Source of the DNA: Patiriisocius marinistellae
GTDB lineage: Bacteria > Bacteroidota > Bacteroidia > Flavobacteriales > Flavobacteriaceae
Assembly: GCF_009014635.1 (NCBI RefSeq)
Contig: NZ_BKCF01000004.1
Location: forward strand, 1-64,000
DNA length: 64,000 nucleotides
Direction: 5' to 3'
The position numbers and the translations under genes are program-made. Of this stretch, positions 8,510 through 18,600 are shown piece after piece; the first letter of the stretch is position 1; the number at the start of each line of letters is the position of its first letter. Below the pieces are notes generated by a model. That model saw only the letters and a program-made list of their open reading frames with translations. It searched no databases and was not told the DNA's origin.

Positions 8510-10477
8510 TTAAATAGATGATTTTACAAGACGAATGAACTCTGCTCTATATCCTTCTTTGTCTAGCCCTTTTCCTGCTTGCGCCAATGTAAGTACATCT
8601 TCTTTTTTAAAAGTTTTTGTAAATATTGAATGTCTTAACTGCATCCCAAATAACGCCACAGCTGCCGAAAATTTGAAATCCTCATTCATCTGCTCTATAG
8701 GAGTAATATTATTCTTCATTGTTTTAACAATTAACTTACTTTTCTTTCCATCTGGCTCTTTGTATCTAAATTTAACAGTCAATACTTCATCTGTATTAGA
8801 AGTTTTTGTAGATTTTGTATATTTTAAACCACCAATATCTTTTAAATATGGGCTTTTTACACCCACAGGAATTACTTCATAAAAAGCAGTTACACTATGT
8901 CCACTTCCTAGTTCTCCTGCATCTTTAGTATCATCTTTAAAATCTTCATCATTAAGCAGTCTATTTTCATAGCCTACTAATCTATATGCTTGAACCACGT
9001 TAGGATTAAACTCTACTTGTAACTTTACATCTTTTGCAATGGTATAAAGTGTTCCAAAAAATTCAGATCCCAAAACTTTACGAGCCTCTTGCATTGTATC
9101 GATGTATGCATGATTACCGTTTCCTTTATCTGCTAAGGTTTCCATTTTTGAATCTTGGTAATTTCCCATTCCGAATCCAAGACATGTTAAGAAAACACCA
9201 CTTTTCCTCTTTTCCTCTATCAATTCTTCCATAGAACGATTGCTTGAAGCTCCCACATTAAAATCTCCATCTGTAGCAAGGATGACCCTATTGTTTCCAT
9301 TTTTTATAAAATTTTCTTCAGCTATATTATAAGCCAGATTTATTCCTGCACCGCCAGCGGTAGAACCACCAGCATTTAATCTGTCAATCGCATTTAATAT
9401 TTCGGCTTTATTAGCACCAGAAGTAGGAGGTAAAACTAATCCAGCTTCACCCGCATATACAACAATCGAAACTTTATCCTCCTGTCGTAATTGATCCACT
9501 AAAACTCGTAATGCAGATTTTAATAATGGTAATTTATTTTCGCTATTCATAGAGCCAGAGACGTCAAGTAAAAAAACTAAATTAGAGGCTGGAACCTGCA
9601 TATTTCCTTTCGTAATATCTTTCCCCTTCAAACCAATGCGCACTAATTGAGCATTGCTGTTCCATGGTGAGGTTGTCATTTCGGTAGTAATAGAAAATGG
9701 TTCATTTGAGGCAGGTTGCGGGTAATCGTACTGAAAATAATTTACCATTTCTTCTATTTTAACAGCGTCTTTAGGAATTTTCTGTCCGTTATTAATCATA
9801 CGACGCACATTGCTATATCCTGCCTTATCAACATCAATTGAAAACGTGGATAAAGGAGCCGTTATAACATTTTTAAAGATATTCTCCCGAATGATATCAT
9901 AATCTTCATTTTCAGTATTATTATAAATGACATCATCCCTATTATTTAAATGATTTTGGTTAGTGGGCATTGAACTTTTACCTCTAACAATAAACTTAGT
10001 TCCTGAACCTGTAGCACCACCGTTACTAGTAATTTTAACACCTGGCACTTTTCCATTTAATGACCTAACGACATTAATATTTCTTTTTGATTCGATTGAT
10101 TCAGCATCCATTCTTGAAACAGCATAACCCAATGACTTACGCTGTTTTGTTACACCGCTATAACCCGTTACAACTACTTCGCTTAAAGTGGCTCCTTCTT
10201 CTAATACAACATCAATAACAGATTTTCTTCCCGAAATTTTAACCGTTTTTGAATCAAACCCTACATAGGAAAAAACAAGCTCACTACCTATATTAACTGT
10301 AATAGAATAATTACCATCAAAATCTGCTTGCGTCCCATTTGAGGTTTGTTTTTCTACAATATTGACACCCGCTAATGGCAATCCAGAGCTTTCTGTAATA
10401 ATTCCAATAATTGTAATTTTTTGTGCTTGTAGTGGTAGCACAACAATTAATAATAAAATGTAAAGTAAATTTTTCAT
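8510..10477 (-). CDS. Fusion of carboxypeptidase-like domain, TonB-plug-like segment and YfbK-type von Willebrand A domain
   Basis: An exported protein of 655 aa (signal peptide to about residue 18). Residues 22-95 are a CarboxypepD_reg beta-sandwich (GLPLAGVNIVEKQTSNGTQ, FSYVGFDSKTV). Residues 95-175 resemble the SusC plug (LSEVVVTGYSGVTKQRKSLG, RSLNGKVPGVKI, FIVRGKSSM). No beta-barrel follows. From about residue 205 the protein is a YfbK-like VWA protein: STFSIDVDKAGYSNVRRMI, an intact MIDAS (DVSGSM near 306, Thr in GGSTAGG, TDGDFN near 404), and a DUF3520-like C-terminus. It is likely periplasmic or outer-membrane associated and may bind protein partners through its metal site; the function is unknown. 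Confidence 0.85.
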   Translation of the reverse strand: MKNLLYILLLIVVLPLQAQKITIIGIITESSGLPLAGVNIVEKQTSNGTQADFDGNYSITVNIGSELVFSYVGFDSKTVKISGRKSVIDVVLEEGATLSEVVVTGYSGVTKQRKSLGYAVSRMDAESIESKRNINVVRSLNGKVPGVKITSNGGATGSGTKFIVRGKSSMPTNQNHLNNRDDVIYNNTENEDYDIIRENIFKNVITAPLSTFSIDVDKAGYSNVRRMINNGQKIPKDAVKIEEMVNYFQYDYPQPASNEPFSITTEMTTSPWNSNAQLVRIGLKGKDITKGNMQVPASNLVFLLDVSGSMNSENKLPLLKSALRVLVDQLRQEDKVSIVVYAGEAGLVLPPTSGANKAEILNAIDRLNAGGSTAGGAGINLAYNIAEENFIKNGNNRVILATDGDFNVGASSNRSMEELIEEKRKSGVFLTCLGFGMGNYQDSKMETLADKGNGNHAYIDTMQEARKVLGSEFFGTLYTIAKDVKLQVEFNPNVVQAYRLVGYENRLLNDEDFKDDTKDAGELGSGHSVTAFYEVIPVGVKSPYLKDIGGLKYTKSTKTSNTDEVLTVKFRYKEPDGKKSKLIVKTMKNNITPIEQMNEDFKFSAAVALFGMQLRHSIFTKTFKKEDVLTLAQAGKGLDKEGYRAEFIRLVKSSI

Positions 10478-10578
10478 AACGTTGAGTTTTAGATTATGCA
10501 GTAAAACTATGTTATGAATAAATGTTAGAAAATTAAGATTGAGTGAACCGTCATTATCAATGAGGGAAGTATGATGTT

Positions 10579-10593
10579 CTTCGGAAATATTAA
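10579..10593 (+). repeat. Dispersed CTTCGGAAATATTAA copy between VWA gene and menE
   Basis: Exact copy in the 131-bp spacer, 16 bp after the menE stop (minus strand). It shares 23 identical bases, continuing after one mismatch, with the copy inside menD. Confidence 0.6.
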
Positions 10594-10608
10594 AAAATGA
10601 ATTTAATT

Positions 10609-11703
10609 CTATTGTTCGTTAGGCTTAATAAACTTATATCTTGCTAATAAACCTTTAATTTCATTACGCTTAATTTTTCCATTTTCTGTTAGTGGAAATT
10701 TTGATAACGTGTAAATTTTCTTAGGACGCTCATATTGTGACAGTTTCTGAAATACTTCAGAATAATTGGAGATTTTTGTTGAATCTTCGGTTTCTAAAAC
10801 TAGAATTACCCGCTCGCCTAACGCTTCGTCTTTCTTTGATGAAATTATAAAAGGGAGGTTTATTTCCGAAGATATTTTCTTTTCTATTTGTTCAGGAAAG
10901 ACTTTTACCCCACCAGTGTTTATGACATTGTCAAAGCGCCCTAACCAAATAAAAGAAGTGGGCGTTAACAGTGTGACTAAATCATTTGTTACAATTATAT
11001 TTTGAGAGATACCAGCCGCTTCGATAATTAAACATCCTCTTTCATCTATTGAAAATTTAACGTTTGGGAGCGCTGCGTATTCTATGGTTCTGCCTGCTCC
11101 GTTGATTCTTCGTACAGCAACATGCGTTATAGTTTCGGTCATCCCGTATGTAGCAAATGCTTCTACGTTTTTTTGTTGTAATAATTCTTCGAGTTCGCTT
11201 GAAATTTCGCCTCCTCCAATGATTAATTTTTTAACCTTATTAAGAGCTTTCATTGAATGATAGACTTGATAGGGCACCATTGCTGCAAAATCATACTTAT
11301 TGTCATACTGGGTAATCGCGTCCTTCTCGGGTGCAACAACATGCAAATCCCATCCCATTGTTAACGCTCTTACGAGCATCATTTTTCCTGCAATGTATTT
11401 TGCTGATAAACATAAAATAGCAGTATTGCCTTCTCCCATTTTAAAAAAAACTCCTGTAGCTTTTGCACTATTAATCATGTGCAATTTTTGAAGCTTTATT
11501 TTTTTTGATTTTCCAGTTGAGCCGCTTGTTTTAACTTTAATGTAATTTTCTTCATTAAACCATTTTATAATAAACTTTGCAACGTGTTGTTCAAACTTTA
11601 CTCCATCTTCTTTGAGTCGATGTGCAAATGCAAGTAAATCATCTGGATGGTCAAATTGAAGACCGTTAAATTTAAAAGCTGGGTGGAGTTGTGAGGTTAA
11701 CAC
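10609..11703 (-). CDS. menE: o-Succinylbenzoate-CoA ligase
   Basis: An ANL-superfamily adenylating enzyme that activates o-succinylbenzoate with CoA in menaquinone synthesis. The P-loop-like motif is KTSGSTGKSKKIKL (about residue 60), the adenine-binding motif is ATYGMTETITHVA (about 190), the hinge/ribose Asp is in WLGRFDNVINTGGVKV, and the C-terminal catalytic Lys is in TENGKIKRNEIK. At 364 aa it is shorter than Proteobacterial MenE because of a reduced N-terminal subdomain, as in other Bacteroidota. The start is a GTG at 11703; an in-frame stop lies shortly upstream and no ATG occurs early enough, so a non-ATG start looks real. It is last in the menA-menC-menE run, 42 bp after the CPBP gene. 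Confidence 0.92.
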   Translation of the reverse strand: MLTSQLHPAFKFNGLQFDHPDDLLAFAHRLKEDGVKFEQHVAKFIIKWFNEENYIKVKTSGSTGKSKKIKLQKLHMINSAKATGVFFKMGEGNTAILCLSAKYIAGKMMLVRALTMGWDLHVVAPEKDAITQYDNKYDFAAMVPYQVYHSMKALNKVKKLIIGGGEISSELEELLQQKNVEAFATYGMTETITHVAVRRINGAGRTIEYAALPNVKFSIDERGCLIIEAAGISQNIIVTNDLVTLLTPTSFIWLGRFDNVINTGGVKVFPEQIEKKISSEINLPFIISSKKDEALGERVILVLETEDSTKISNYSEVFQKLSQYERPKKIYTLSKFPLTENGKIKRNEIKGLLARYKFIKPNEQ

Positions 11704-11745
11704 GCTTTTTGGGGTTCAGTTTAATTAATATTTTTTTTTATAATA

Positions 11746-12714
11746 TCAGTTATGTTCAATTAGATTATCATTAAATGGTGCTTCTGGCGGAGATGTAGTA
11801 ATAGGTGGAGTCACTTTTCCGAAGAGTTTGTCTTTCCAATTCTTCCATTTATATTTTTTAGCTAGTATTAATAATATAATTGGATACACTATAAACACTG
11901 GTAGTATAATTTCGGCAAGTGATGTTCCTGCTTCTTCTGCTGTGTAAATAAAAATTGCATCTGTTTGTAATGCGCTCCATTCTGAGGTTACTAAAATTGC
12001 TGCCATTAAATTATTACCAAAATGAAACCCTAAAGCTAACTCTAGGCCCTCATCCATAAGTGTCATAATACCTAAAAGCAATCCTGTCCCTATATAAAAA
12101 ATCATAATTACCCATCCCATCTCTGCTACCTCTGGATTTGCTCCGTGAAATACTCCAAAAAGTACTGATGTGATTATTAATGGAAACCATCTATTTTTTA
12201 CAAAGGCTCCCACGTGCTGCATCATGTAGCCTCTAAAAAGATATTCTTCTAGTCCTATTTGTAAAGGGAATAATAGTAAACTAATGATTAATAAAATAGT
12301 AAACTTAACTGGATCAAATTGTAGCTCTACTTGCGAAGGGTCTACAAAATAAGACAATGCAAAAGAAACTATAGTAATTATTACTATTAAAAAAAATGAA
12401 AAGAAAACCCTTCCAAAATCAATTTTTGAACGTGATGTTGTCAATGATAAAAGACTGCGCTCATGAAGAAACTTTACTAATAAAAAGAGTAACCCAAGTA
12501 AAAAAGCAAAGGGTAGTAAATTAGCTGCTAACCAAAAGTTTTTACTAGGAATAATTTCCATCAATTTACGTTGTTCCTCAGCGATGTCTATACCGTCTCC
12601 AAAAAACAAAAAGAATATTAGGTTTCCTATAAAAAGTCCTGCAGTGAGAATAAATGTGAGCCAAAACATCCAAGGGCTATTTTTTCCTTTATAAACTTGT
12701 TGAATATAATTCAT
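11746..12714 (-). CDS. CPBP-family intramembrane glutamic endopeptidase
   Basis: A polytopic membrane protein of 322 aa with about eight hydrophobic segments. The CPBP/Rce1-like active-site motifs are present: EEYLFRGYM (EExxxR, about residue 158) and FHGANPE (FxxxH, about residue 190). A further motif with a conserved polar residue occurs in FHFGNNLMAA. The C-terminus is a short proline-rich cytosolic tail (TPPITTSPPEAP). It lies between menC (3-bp gap) and menE in the menaquinone run; CPBP genes at this position recur in flavobacteria, but a biochemical link to menaquinone is unproven. Substrate unknown. Confidence 0.85.
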   Translation of the reverse strand: MNYIQQVYKGKNSPWMFWLTFILTAGLFIGNLIFFLFFGDGIDIAEEQRKLMEIIPSKNFWLAANLLPFAFLLGLLFLLVKFLHERSLLSLTTSRSKIDFGRVFFSFFLIVIITIVSFALSYFVDPSQVELQFDPVKFTILLIISLLLFPLQIGLEEYLFRGYMMQHVGAFVKNRWFPLIITSVLFGVFHGANPEVAEMGWVIMIFYIGTGLLLGIMTLMDEGLELALGFHFGNNLMAAILVTSEWSALQTDAIFIYTAEEAGTSLAEIILPVFIVYPIILLILAKKYKWKNWKDKLFGKVTPPITTSPPEAPFNDNLIEHN

Positions 12715-12717
12715 AAA

Positions 12718-13752
12718 TTAAACGTTGAAATCCCAATCAATCATTGGGTTGTACTTTATTTTACCGTTGTTTACTTCTAAAGGCGAAGGAATATTATTTT
12801 TGTATAAACTACCCGTGCCCAATCCTTGCGGCAATGTACTATTTTTTGTGAATGTATATTGCGAAATTGCGTTTAAACCTACATTACTTTCTAGTGCAGA
12901 TGTTATCCACCACCCTATCCCCAGTTTTTGGGCCTCTAAAATCCACGAATCACTACCTTCAAAACCACCAATAAAGGAAGGCTTTAAAATTATGTAATGT
13001 GGCTTTATAGTTTGAAGTAATTGTTTTTTTTTCTCTTCGGAAAATATACCTATCAATTCCTCATCGAGAGCAATCGGTAATGGTGACTTTTCACACAGAT
13101 GTGCCATTTTCTCCCATAGTCCTTGCATAATAGGCTGTTCAATACTATGTAATTGTAAGTCTGATAGGGTTTTTAATTTCTCTAAAGCATCGTGAAAATT
13201 AAATGCTCCATTGGCATCTACTCGCAATTCAATTTCCTCTGGTCCAAAGTTTTTACGAATAGATTTTAATAAATCTATTTCGGTTTCAAAATCAATGGCA
13301 CCAATTTTCATTTTTACACAACCAAAGCCTTGCTTTAGCTTTTCAGCGATTTGGGTTTTCATAAAATTTTTATCTCCCATCCACACGAGACCATTTATTT
13401 CGATAGACGCTTTTCCGTGAGAAAAATTTGACGGAAAGATTTGAAAGGGATCTGTTGATTTTAATGATTTAAAAGCTGTTTCTATTCCTATTTGTATAGA
13501 TGGAAATTCAAGGCATTCATCATATAGCTTTTTAAAACCTAGATCAATATTATCACAAACCCATTGTAATTTTATTTCATAATCTGGACGGTCATCAATA
13601 CTCAACCCCTTCAAAAGTCCGCATTCACCAATTCCTTTTTTTCCTTCTTTTACAAGAATTAAAAAATAAGTTTCCTTTTTTTTTAAAACTCCGCGAGATG
13701 TACCACTAGGTCGTTTAAATTCTAAAGTATGTTTTTTGAAATTTGCTTTCAA
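12718..13752 (-). CDS. menC: o-Succinylbenzoate synthase
   Basis: An enolase-superfamily enzyme that dehydrates SHCHC to o-succinylbenzoate in the menaquinone pathway. Expected residues are visible: the Lys of GCVKMKIGAIDF (about 147), Asp in ELRVDANGAF (about 179), Glu in SIEQPIMQG (about 205), Asp/Glu in IALDEEL (about 230), and the second catalytic Lys in YIILKPSFIGG (about 255). It is 344 aa, normal for MenC. The only plausible start is a TTG at 13752: a TAA stands in frame two codons upstream and the next ATG is over 100 residues inside. Its stop lies 3 bp before the CPBP gene, so the genes are co-transcribed. Confidence 0.92.
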   Translation of the reverse strand: MKANFKKHTLEFKRPSGTSRGVLKKKETYFLILVKEGKKGIGECGLLKGLSIDDRPDYEIKLQWVCDNIDLGFKKLYDECLEFPSIQIGIETAFKSLKSTDPFQIFPSNFSHGKASIEINGLVWMGDKNFMKTQIAEKLKQGFGCVKMKIGAIDFETEIDLLKSIRKNFGPEEIELRVDANGAFNFHDALEKLKTLSDLQLHSIEQPIMQGLWEKMAHLCEKSPLPIALDEELIGIFSEEKKKQLLQTIKPHYIILKPSFIGGFEGSDSWILEAQKLGIGWWITSALESNVGLNAISQYTFTKNSTLPQGLGTGSLYKNNIPSPLEVNNGKIKYNPMIDWDFNV

Positions 13753-13791
13753 TCGTTATCTATTTATTACGAATGTTTAATGTGTGTCACA

Positions 13792-13807
13792 TTTCCGCGA
13801 AAGCGTA
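13792..13807. repeat. TTTCCGCGAAAGCGTAA-like element
   Basis: A short GC-richer element in the 69-bp spacer between menC and the hydrolase, containing the self-complementary TTTCCGCGAAA core with one mismatch. The core TTCCGCGAAA also occurs twice before the ATPase gene at 25.9 kb. Confidence 0.35.
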
Positions 13808-13821
13808 ATTGACATTAAAAA

Positions 13822-14502
13822 TTACACTGCAATACTTTTGGTTATATCCAAAAGGTGCAATTTTTTCCCTGCTTTTTCAAAAGCTTTTTTCGCTTGATCG
13901 TGGTCTATTTTAATATAATCAAAGGTGTCATAATGCACGCCTAATACATTATCACATTCAACAAAATCGCTTGCTAAAACAGCATCATCAATCCCCATTG
14001 TAAAATTATCTCCAATAGGTAAAATTGCCAAATCTAGCTTAAATTGTAGCGGTATTAATTTCATATCCATCGTAAGCGCTGTGTCTCCTGCAATGTAAAT
14101 TGTTTTATCGTCTGCCTTAAAAATAAACCCGCCAGGTTGCCCTCCATAGCTACCATCTGGGAAAGAACTTGTATGAATAGCATTTACATACTTTACCATC
14201 CCAAAATCAAAATTCCAGTTTCCGCCGTGATTCATGGGGTGAACTTTAAGTCCCTTTGCTTCATAGTGGTTTGCAATTTCATAATTACTCACAATTTTCG
14301 CCCCTGTATTATTAGCAATTGCCTCAGCATCTAGAATATGATCTTGATGAGCGTGGGTTAAAAAAATATAATCAGCTTTTAAATCCATTATATCCACTTT
14401 ATCCTTCGCTAATTCATTACCCGTAATAAAAGGATCAACAATAATATGTGTGTCCTTAATTTGAATTGCTAGACTATTTTGTCCGTAAAATGTAATTTTC
14501 AT
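13822..14502 (-). CDS. Metal-dependent hydrolase of the metallo-beta-lactamase fold (UPF0173-like)
   Basis: A 226-aa cytosolic protein. The zinc-binding signature is THAHQDHILDAEAI (HxHxDH, about residues 50-55), with further ligands in HTSSFPDGSYGGQPGG (His), YIAGDTALT (Asp, about 140) and GVHYDTFDYI (His, about 194). This fits the UPF0173/YtkL group rather than glyoxalase or RNase J. It is between menA and menC on the same strand, spaced by 69-70 bp, so it may be expressed with them. Substrate unknown; a role in menaquinone synthesis is possible only from position. Confidence 0.85.
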   Translation of the reverse strand: MKITFYGQNSLAIQIKDTHIIVDPFITGNELAKDKVDIMDLKADYIFLTHAHQDHILDAEAIANNTGAKIVSNYEIANHYEAKGLKVHPMNHGGNWNFDFGMVKYVNAIHTSSFPDGSYGGQPGGFIFKADDKTIYIAGDTALTMDMKLIPLQFKLDLAILPIGDNFTMGIDDAVLASDFVECDNVLGVHYDTFDYIKIDHDQAKKAFEKAGKKLHLLDITKSIAV

Positions 14503-14572
14503 AGTTGCTTTATTTCTGAAATTTTAATCCTTGAAAATACTGCATTTTCATACAAATAAATCACAAAAATTC

Positions 14573-15475
14573 TTAAAAGTAGGAAATCAAGAAAAATAAA
14601 ATTGAAAAGAGAAAAGTACTCAATGCTACTTTTTTAAGTTCTGGGTCAAGCAGTATATGAGATTCAACCTTATGTACTTTTACAACATTCATAAATAAAG
14701 GTACAAATGCGATTAAGGGTATATAATCCAATAGCTCATTTGCAACTAATAGAAAATAGCTAACGGCTGCAAAAAAAGCAACTACTATCAAAGCCGTGTG
14801 ATATAATTTTACTTTATCTCTTCCTAATACTACAGCTAATGTGTTTTTATCCACTAGAGCATCTGCTTCTCTGTCTCGCATATTATTGAGGTTCAAAACT
14901 GCTGTACTCATTAATCCTATTGATATTGCTGGAAGAATAATCCAATCACCTAAAGACTGTGTAAAAAGAAAATAACACCCCATTACACCTACTAACCCAA
15001 AAAACAAAAAGACAAACACATCTCCCATTGCGCGATATCCATATGCACTTTTTCCCACTGTATATTTTATTGCTGCAATTACAGCTGCAATTCCAAGGTT
15101 AAAAAACACAAATGAAAGTATGATGTTTTTATTTCCAAAGGCACTAAAAATGAGCATACTCGCAAGTAACAGTGTAATTACAGAAGTAATTATCATCCCA
15201 CGTTTCATCTCTTGTCTTGAAATTAACCCACTCTGTAATGCTCTCATAGGCCCTACTCTACCTGCACTATCTGTCCCTTTTACTCCGTCACCATAATCAT
15301 TTGCAAAATTTGAAAGAATTTGTAATCCTAAAGTTGTTAATAGGGCTAAAACAAATACTGGAGTCGAAAACGAATTTGCCAACAATGCGGCTGCTCCTGC
15401 AACTAAAATTCCTGAAATTGAAAGTGGCAATGTGCGTAGTCTAGCTGCTGAAATCCAAGCTCGAAGTTTAGTCAT
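14573..15475 (-). CDS. menA: 1,4-Dihydroxy-2-naphthoate polyprenyltransferase
   Basis: A UbiA-family integral membrane prenyltransferase that attaches the isoprenoid tail to DHNA, giving demethylmenaquinone. About eight or nine membrane helices are visible. The first Asp-rich motif is NFANDYGDGVKGTDS (about residues 60-75) and the second is NNMRDREADALVDKNTLA (about 200-215); both are the Mg-diphosphate binding loops of MenA. I start at the ATG at 15475 (MTKLRAWISAARLRTLPLS), since a possible -7 box overlaps the upstream TTG. It is the first gene of the menA-hydrolase-menC-CPBP-menE run. Confidence 0.93.
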   Translation of the reverse strand: MTKLRAWISAARLRTLPLSISGILVAGAAALLANSFSTPVFVLALLTTLGLQILSNFANDYGDGVKGTDSAGRVGPMRALQSGLISRQEMKRGMIITSVITLLLASMLIFSAFGNKNIILSFVFFNLGIAAVIAAIKYTVGKSAYGYRAMGDVFVFLFFGLVGVMGCYFLFTQSLGDWIILPAISIGLMSTAVLNLNNMRDREADALVDKNTLAVVLGRDKVKLYHTALIVVAFFAAVSYFLLVANELLDYIPLIAFVPLFMNVVKVHKVESHILLDPELKKVALSTFLFSILFFLISYF

Positions 15476-15490
15476 TTTGTATCTTTTTGG

Positions 15491-15498
15491 CAAAAATA
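15491..15498 (-). promoter_or_regulatory. Possible -7 box for menA
   Basis: On the minus strand this reads TATTTTTG (TAnnTTTG), 16 bp before the menA ATG. It argues against the upstream TTG at 15493 being the start. No convincing -33 was seen. Confidence 0.25.
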
Positions 15499-15540
15499 CA
15501 TTTTTTGAGTTTTAAGGAGCTTACATTTTAAACATTGATA

Positions 15541-15587
15541 AAAAAAAGAACCCACGCTATCATTTAAACAATAATAACGCGGGTCTT
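15541..15587 (-). terminator. Terminator of the large T9SS protein gene
   Basis: A 14-base stem with two wobble positions (15547-15560 with 15574-15587), followed on the minus strand by a run of seven Ts. It is 28 bp after the stop of the 15615 gene. Confidence 0.75.
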
Positions 15588-15614
15588 ATTAAATTGGCTA
15601 AAATTCAAATACTA

Positions 15615-18600
15615 TTACTTCACTAGTAACTTTTGGGTTGCTCCTTGGCTATTCTTTATAATGTATGTTCCAGCGGTCATTGATGCTGTATTCATTGATG
15701 CTACATTTTTTAATTTTACAATCTCACGCCCTAACATATCATACACCATATATGTGTCTGGCGTGTTGAAAAATACGGTTCCGTTTGATGGGTTTGGATA
15801 GATTTTAAAACCATTATTTGTTACAATAAAATCTTGTGTTCCTAAAACAACATTGTCTAATGAAATAATGCTTAATGTTGCGCTTACTTCATTTGCGACA
15901 ACTAAATACGCTGTTCCTGTAGTACTTTCCTCTGCACTTACATATACTAATCCCTCTGGTCCTAAATCTCCCATTTCAGTTCCTCCTGGAGTAGCCTCCC
16001 TATTATTGATGTATTGTAAATATTGTGGTGCCGCTGGGTCTGTAACATTATAAATCATTACTCCACCTATTCTTTCTAATAAAATGAAAGCATAAAATTC
16101 ACCATCAATTTCTTTAACTAAAACTCCTTCTGGCTCTGGACCTTTATTGTCGCTTCGGTTTTTTGGGTTGTTGTTTGCGTTACTTGCATTGAAAATTCCA
16201 CCAAGAATAGGATCGGCAGCTGTGATAACTTCAAAATCATTTCCACTATCGTATATTAAGGTACCTGTTGCAGCTTCAAAAATTGAGAATGAACGCCCAC
16301 CAAAAACGTGCAACTCTTCGTAAAATCCATCGCCATCGCTATCCCCAGAAGCAGACGAAAAGTTTAATGCGCCTAAATTACTTCCAAGGTTTAAAATTTC
16401 CGAAGTACTAAAAACTGTGGTGTTTAAGTTTAAGTCACTTATGTTTACTTCCTCTTCAAATGCATCATACTCTCTTGCATCACCTTCGTTTGCAGTAACG
16501 ATATAATCTACACCACCCACGCTGTAAAATGCAATGGCATCTGGCATGTACATCCCTTTAATTGGCCATGAGGCGTTAAAAATAAAATCTGTCTCATCGC
16601 TTGTGTCTAAGGAGTTCTGCGGAAATGAATGGTCTTTTAAACCAAATGTTTTAATATCAATTACCGTCGCCGTTTCTATATCTATAATTGCATATGCATT
16701 GTTTTCTTGCAGCGCTACGTAAGCTGTTGCGGAGTCATCAGAAATTGCAATATATTCTGGTTCAAAATCTTGTGAAGCATTTGCATTAGGACCATAAACT
16801 CTAATTCCGTTTGCGTTTAACATTACTTCTTGACCGTTATAAGCGTTAAAATTTACACTTGTTACATTACTCTGATCAATTGCAGAAAGTCCTCCTGAAA
16901 CATCAATTATTGAAATTGTTCCTTCTGGATCAATTGTGTAATCGTTATTAGGTTGTCCTTCGTTTGCTACGAGTAATTTTGTTTCATCTGGTGTGAATGT
17001 TAGCATATCTGGTAATACTCCTACTTCAACAATTACAGGAGTTTCATTCCCTAAAGTATCTGAAAATGCTACAAATCCATTTCCTGTCTCATCATTGTTT
17101 GCAATGGCGATGGCAAGTAAATTACCATTCACTGCTACACTCTGTGCAGATGCTCCCACTGGAGTAATATCTGCAAAATCAATTTGTGAAACGTTTGAAG
17201 GGTCATTAAAGTCTAAAATATTGATCGTTGCAGCATTTACCACAAATAATTGTTGGTTGATTGGGTCATAAGCAACAATCTCTGCCGTTCCATCTTCATC
17301 AACTGTGTAACTAGTTAAAAAGTTTGCGTCAAGCTGTGAACTATCACCTACTGGCACAACCGTATCATCATCCAGAATATAAACCGAAAATAAATCATTT
17401 GTACCTACTGACGCATTTGTAGCGTTCTCTGCTTGTACTACAAAAAACACATCTGAGTTATCATCTGTATTGTTTAGCAACGGTATTGTAAATGATTGGT
17501 CTGCATTACTTCCTGCTGGAAATATAACAGTTTGTACTATTGCAAATGTAAAATCTGTTCCTTCTAAAGCAGTTCCTCCAGCAACTAATGAAACATCAAT
17601 AGTTGCATTTGTTGTTGGTGTGTCGCTTATACTTAATGTAACAGTAGCTAATCCTGCATCCTCAGAAACTGAAATATACGCTGTATCAAAATTAATAAAT
17701 GCTAAAGGTGTTGCTGGCAACCCATTTCCTGGCGAACCTATATTAGGTACATCACTATTTGCACCTCCAAGTTCGATAGTTTCAACGGCTCCATTTGCAT
17801 TACCTACAACACTAAAGGCTGATAATTCTACATCATAAGATTGTCCATCGTTTGCAGCTGTATCTGGGTATATTCCAGTTGCGATAGGTCTTGTTGTAGC
17901 TGGGTCTCCCAACCACAAAACAACAGTATCTCCACCTGCACCGAGCCCTGCGCCGTCTGTATTTCCTATTTGTATTCCTGTCAAATCTATTACTTGACTC
18001 CAAATATTTGTAAATGTTGTAATATCTGAAGTATCTCCTGTTACTAAAACTATCGCTGTTGCTCCTGGCTGAATTTCTGTTATTCCTTGAACAGCATCTG
18101 CTGTTGTAGGATCTGCAGATTCATCATCATAAAACAAATCACCATCTGTTGCAGCTACATAAGCAACTGTTCCCGTGTTTTTAATTTCAAACCAGTCTGC
18201 AGTTAAGTCTGTTCCTGCTTGACCTGAAAATATTTCTGTAATTTCTAATTGTGGTGTTGCGACAACTGCTTCTCCTTCAAATAATATATTGTCTATTGTT
18301 AATGCTTCGGAACCTGAATTTAGTCGAACCTCTATCACTAACTGCGCTTGTATATTTGCTGGTACTGATGCTAATCCTGTTATCCAAGTGTTTTCTATCA
18401 TCAAATCGTTAATATCACTTCCTGTAGTATTAAGGATGTCTATCTCTGTCATATTTGTCAAATCACGCACGTAAATTCTCATACGGTCGCTCCCACTTTC
18501 ATTTACGGTACCATCACCTTCATATCCAGTATCATTAATATGATAATCAACTTTTACAGTTGTATTTATGTACCCCGAAAAATCAACTATATCAAATTCA

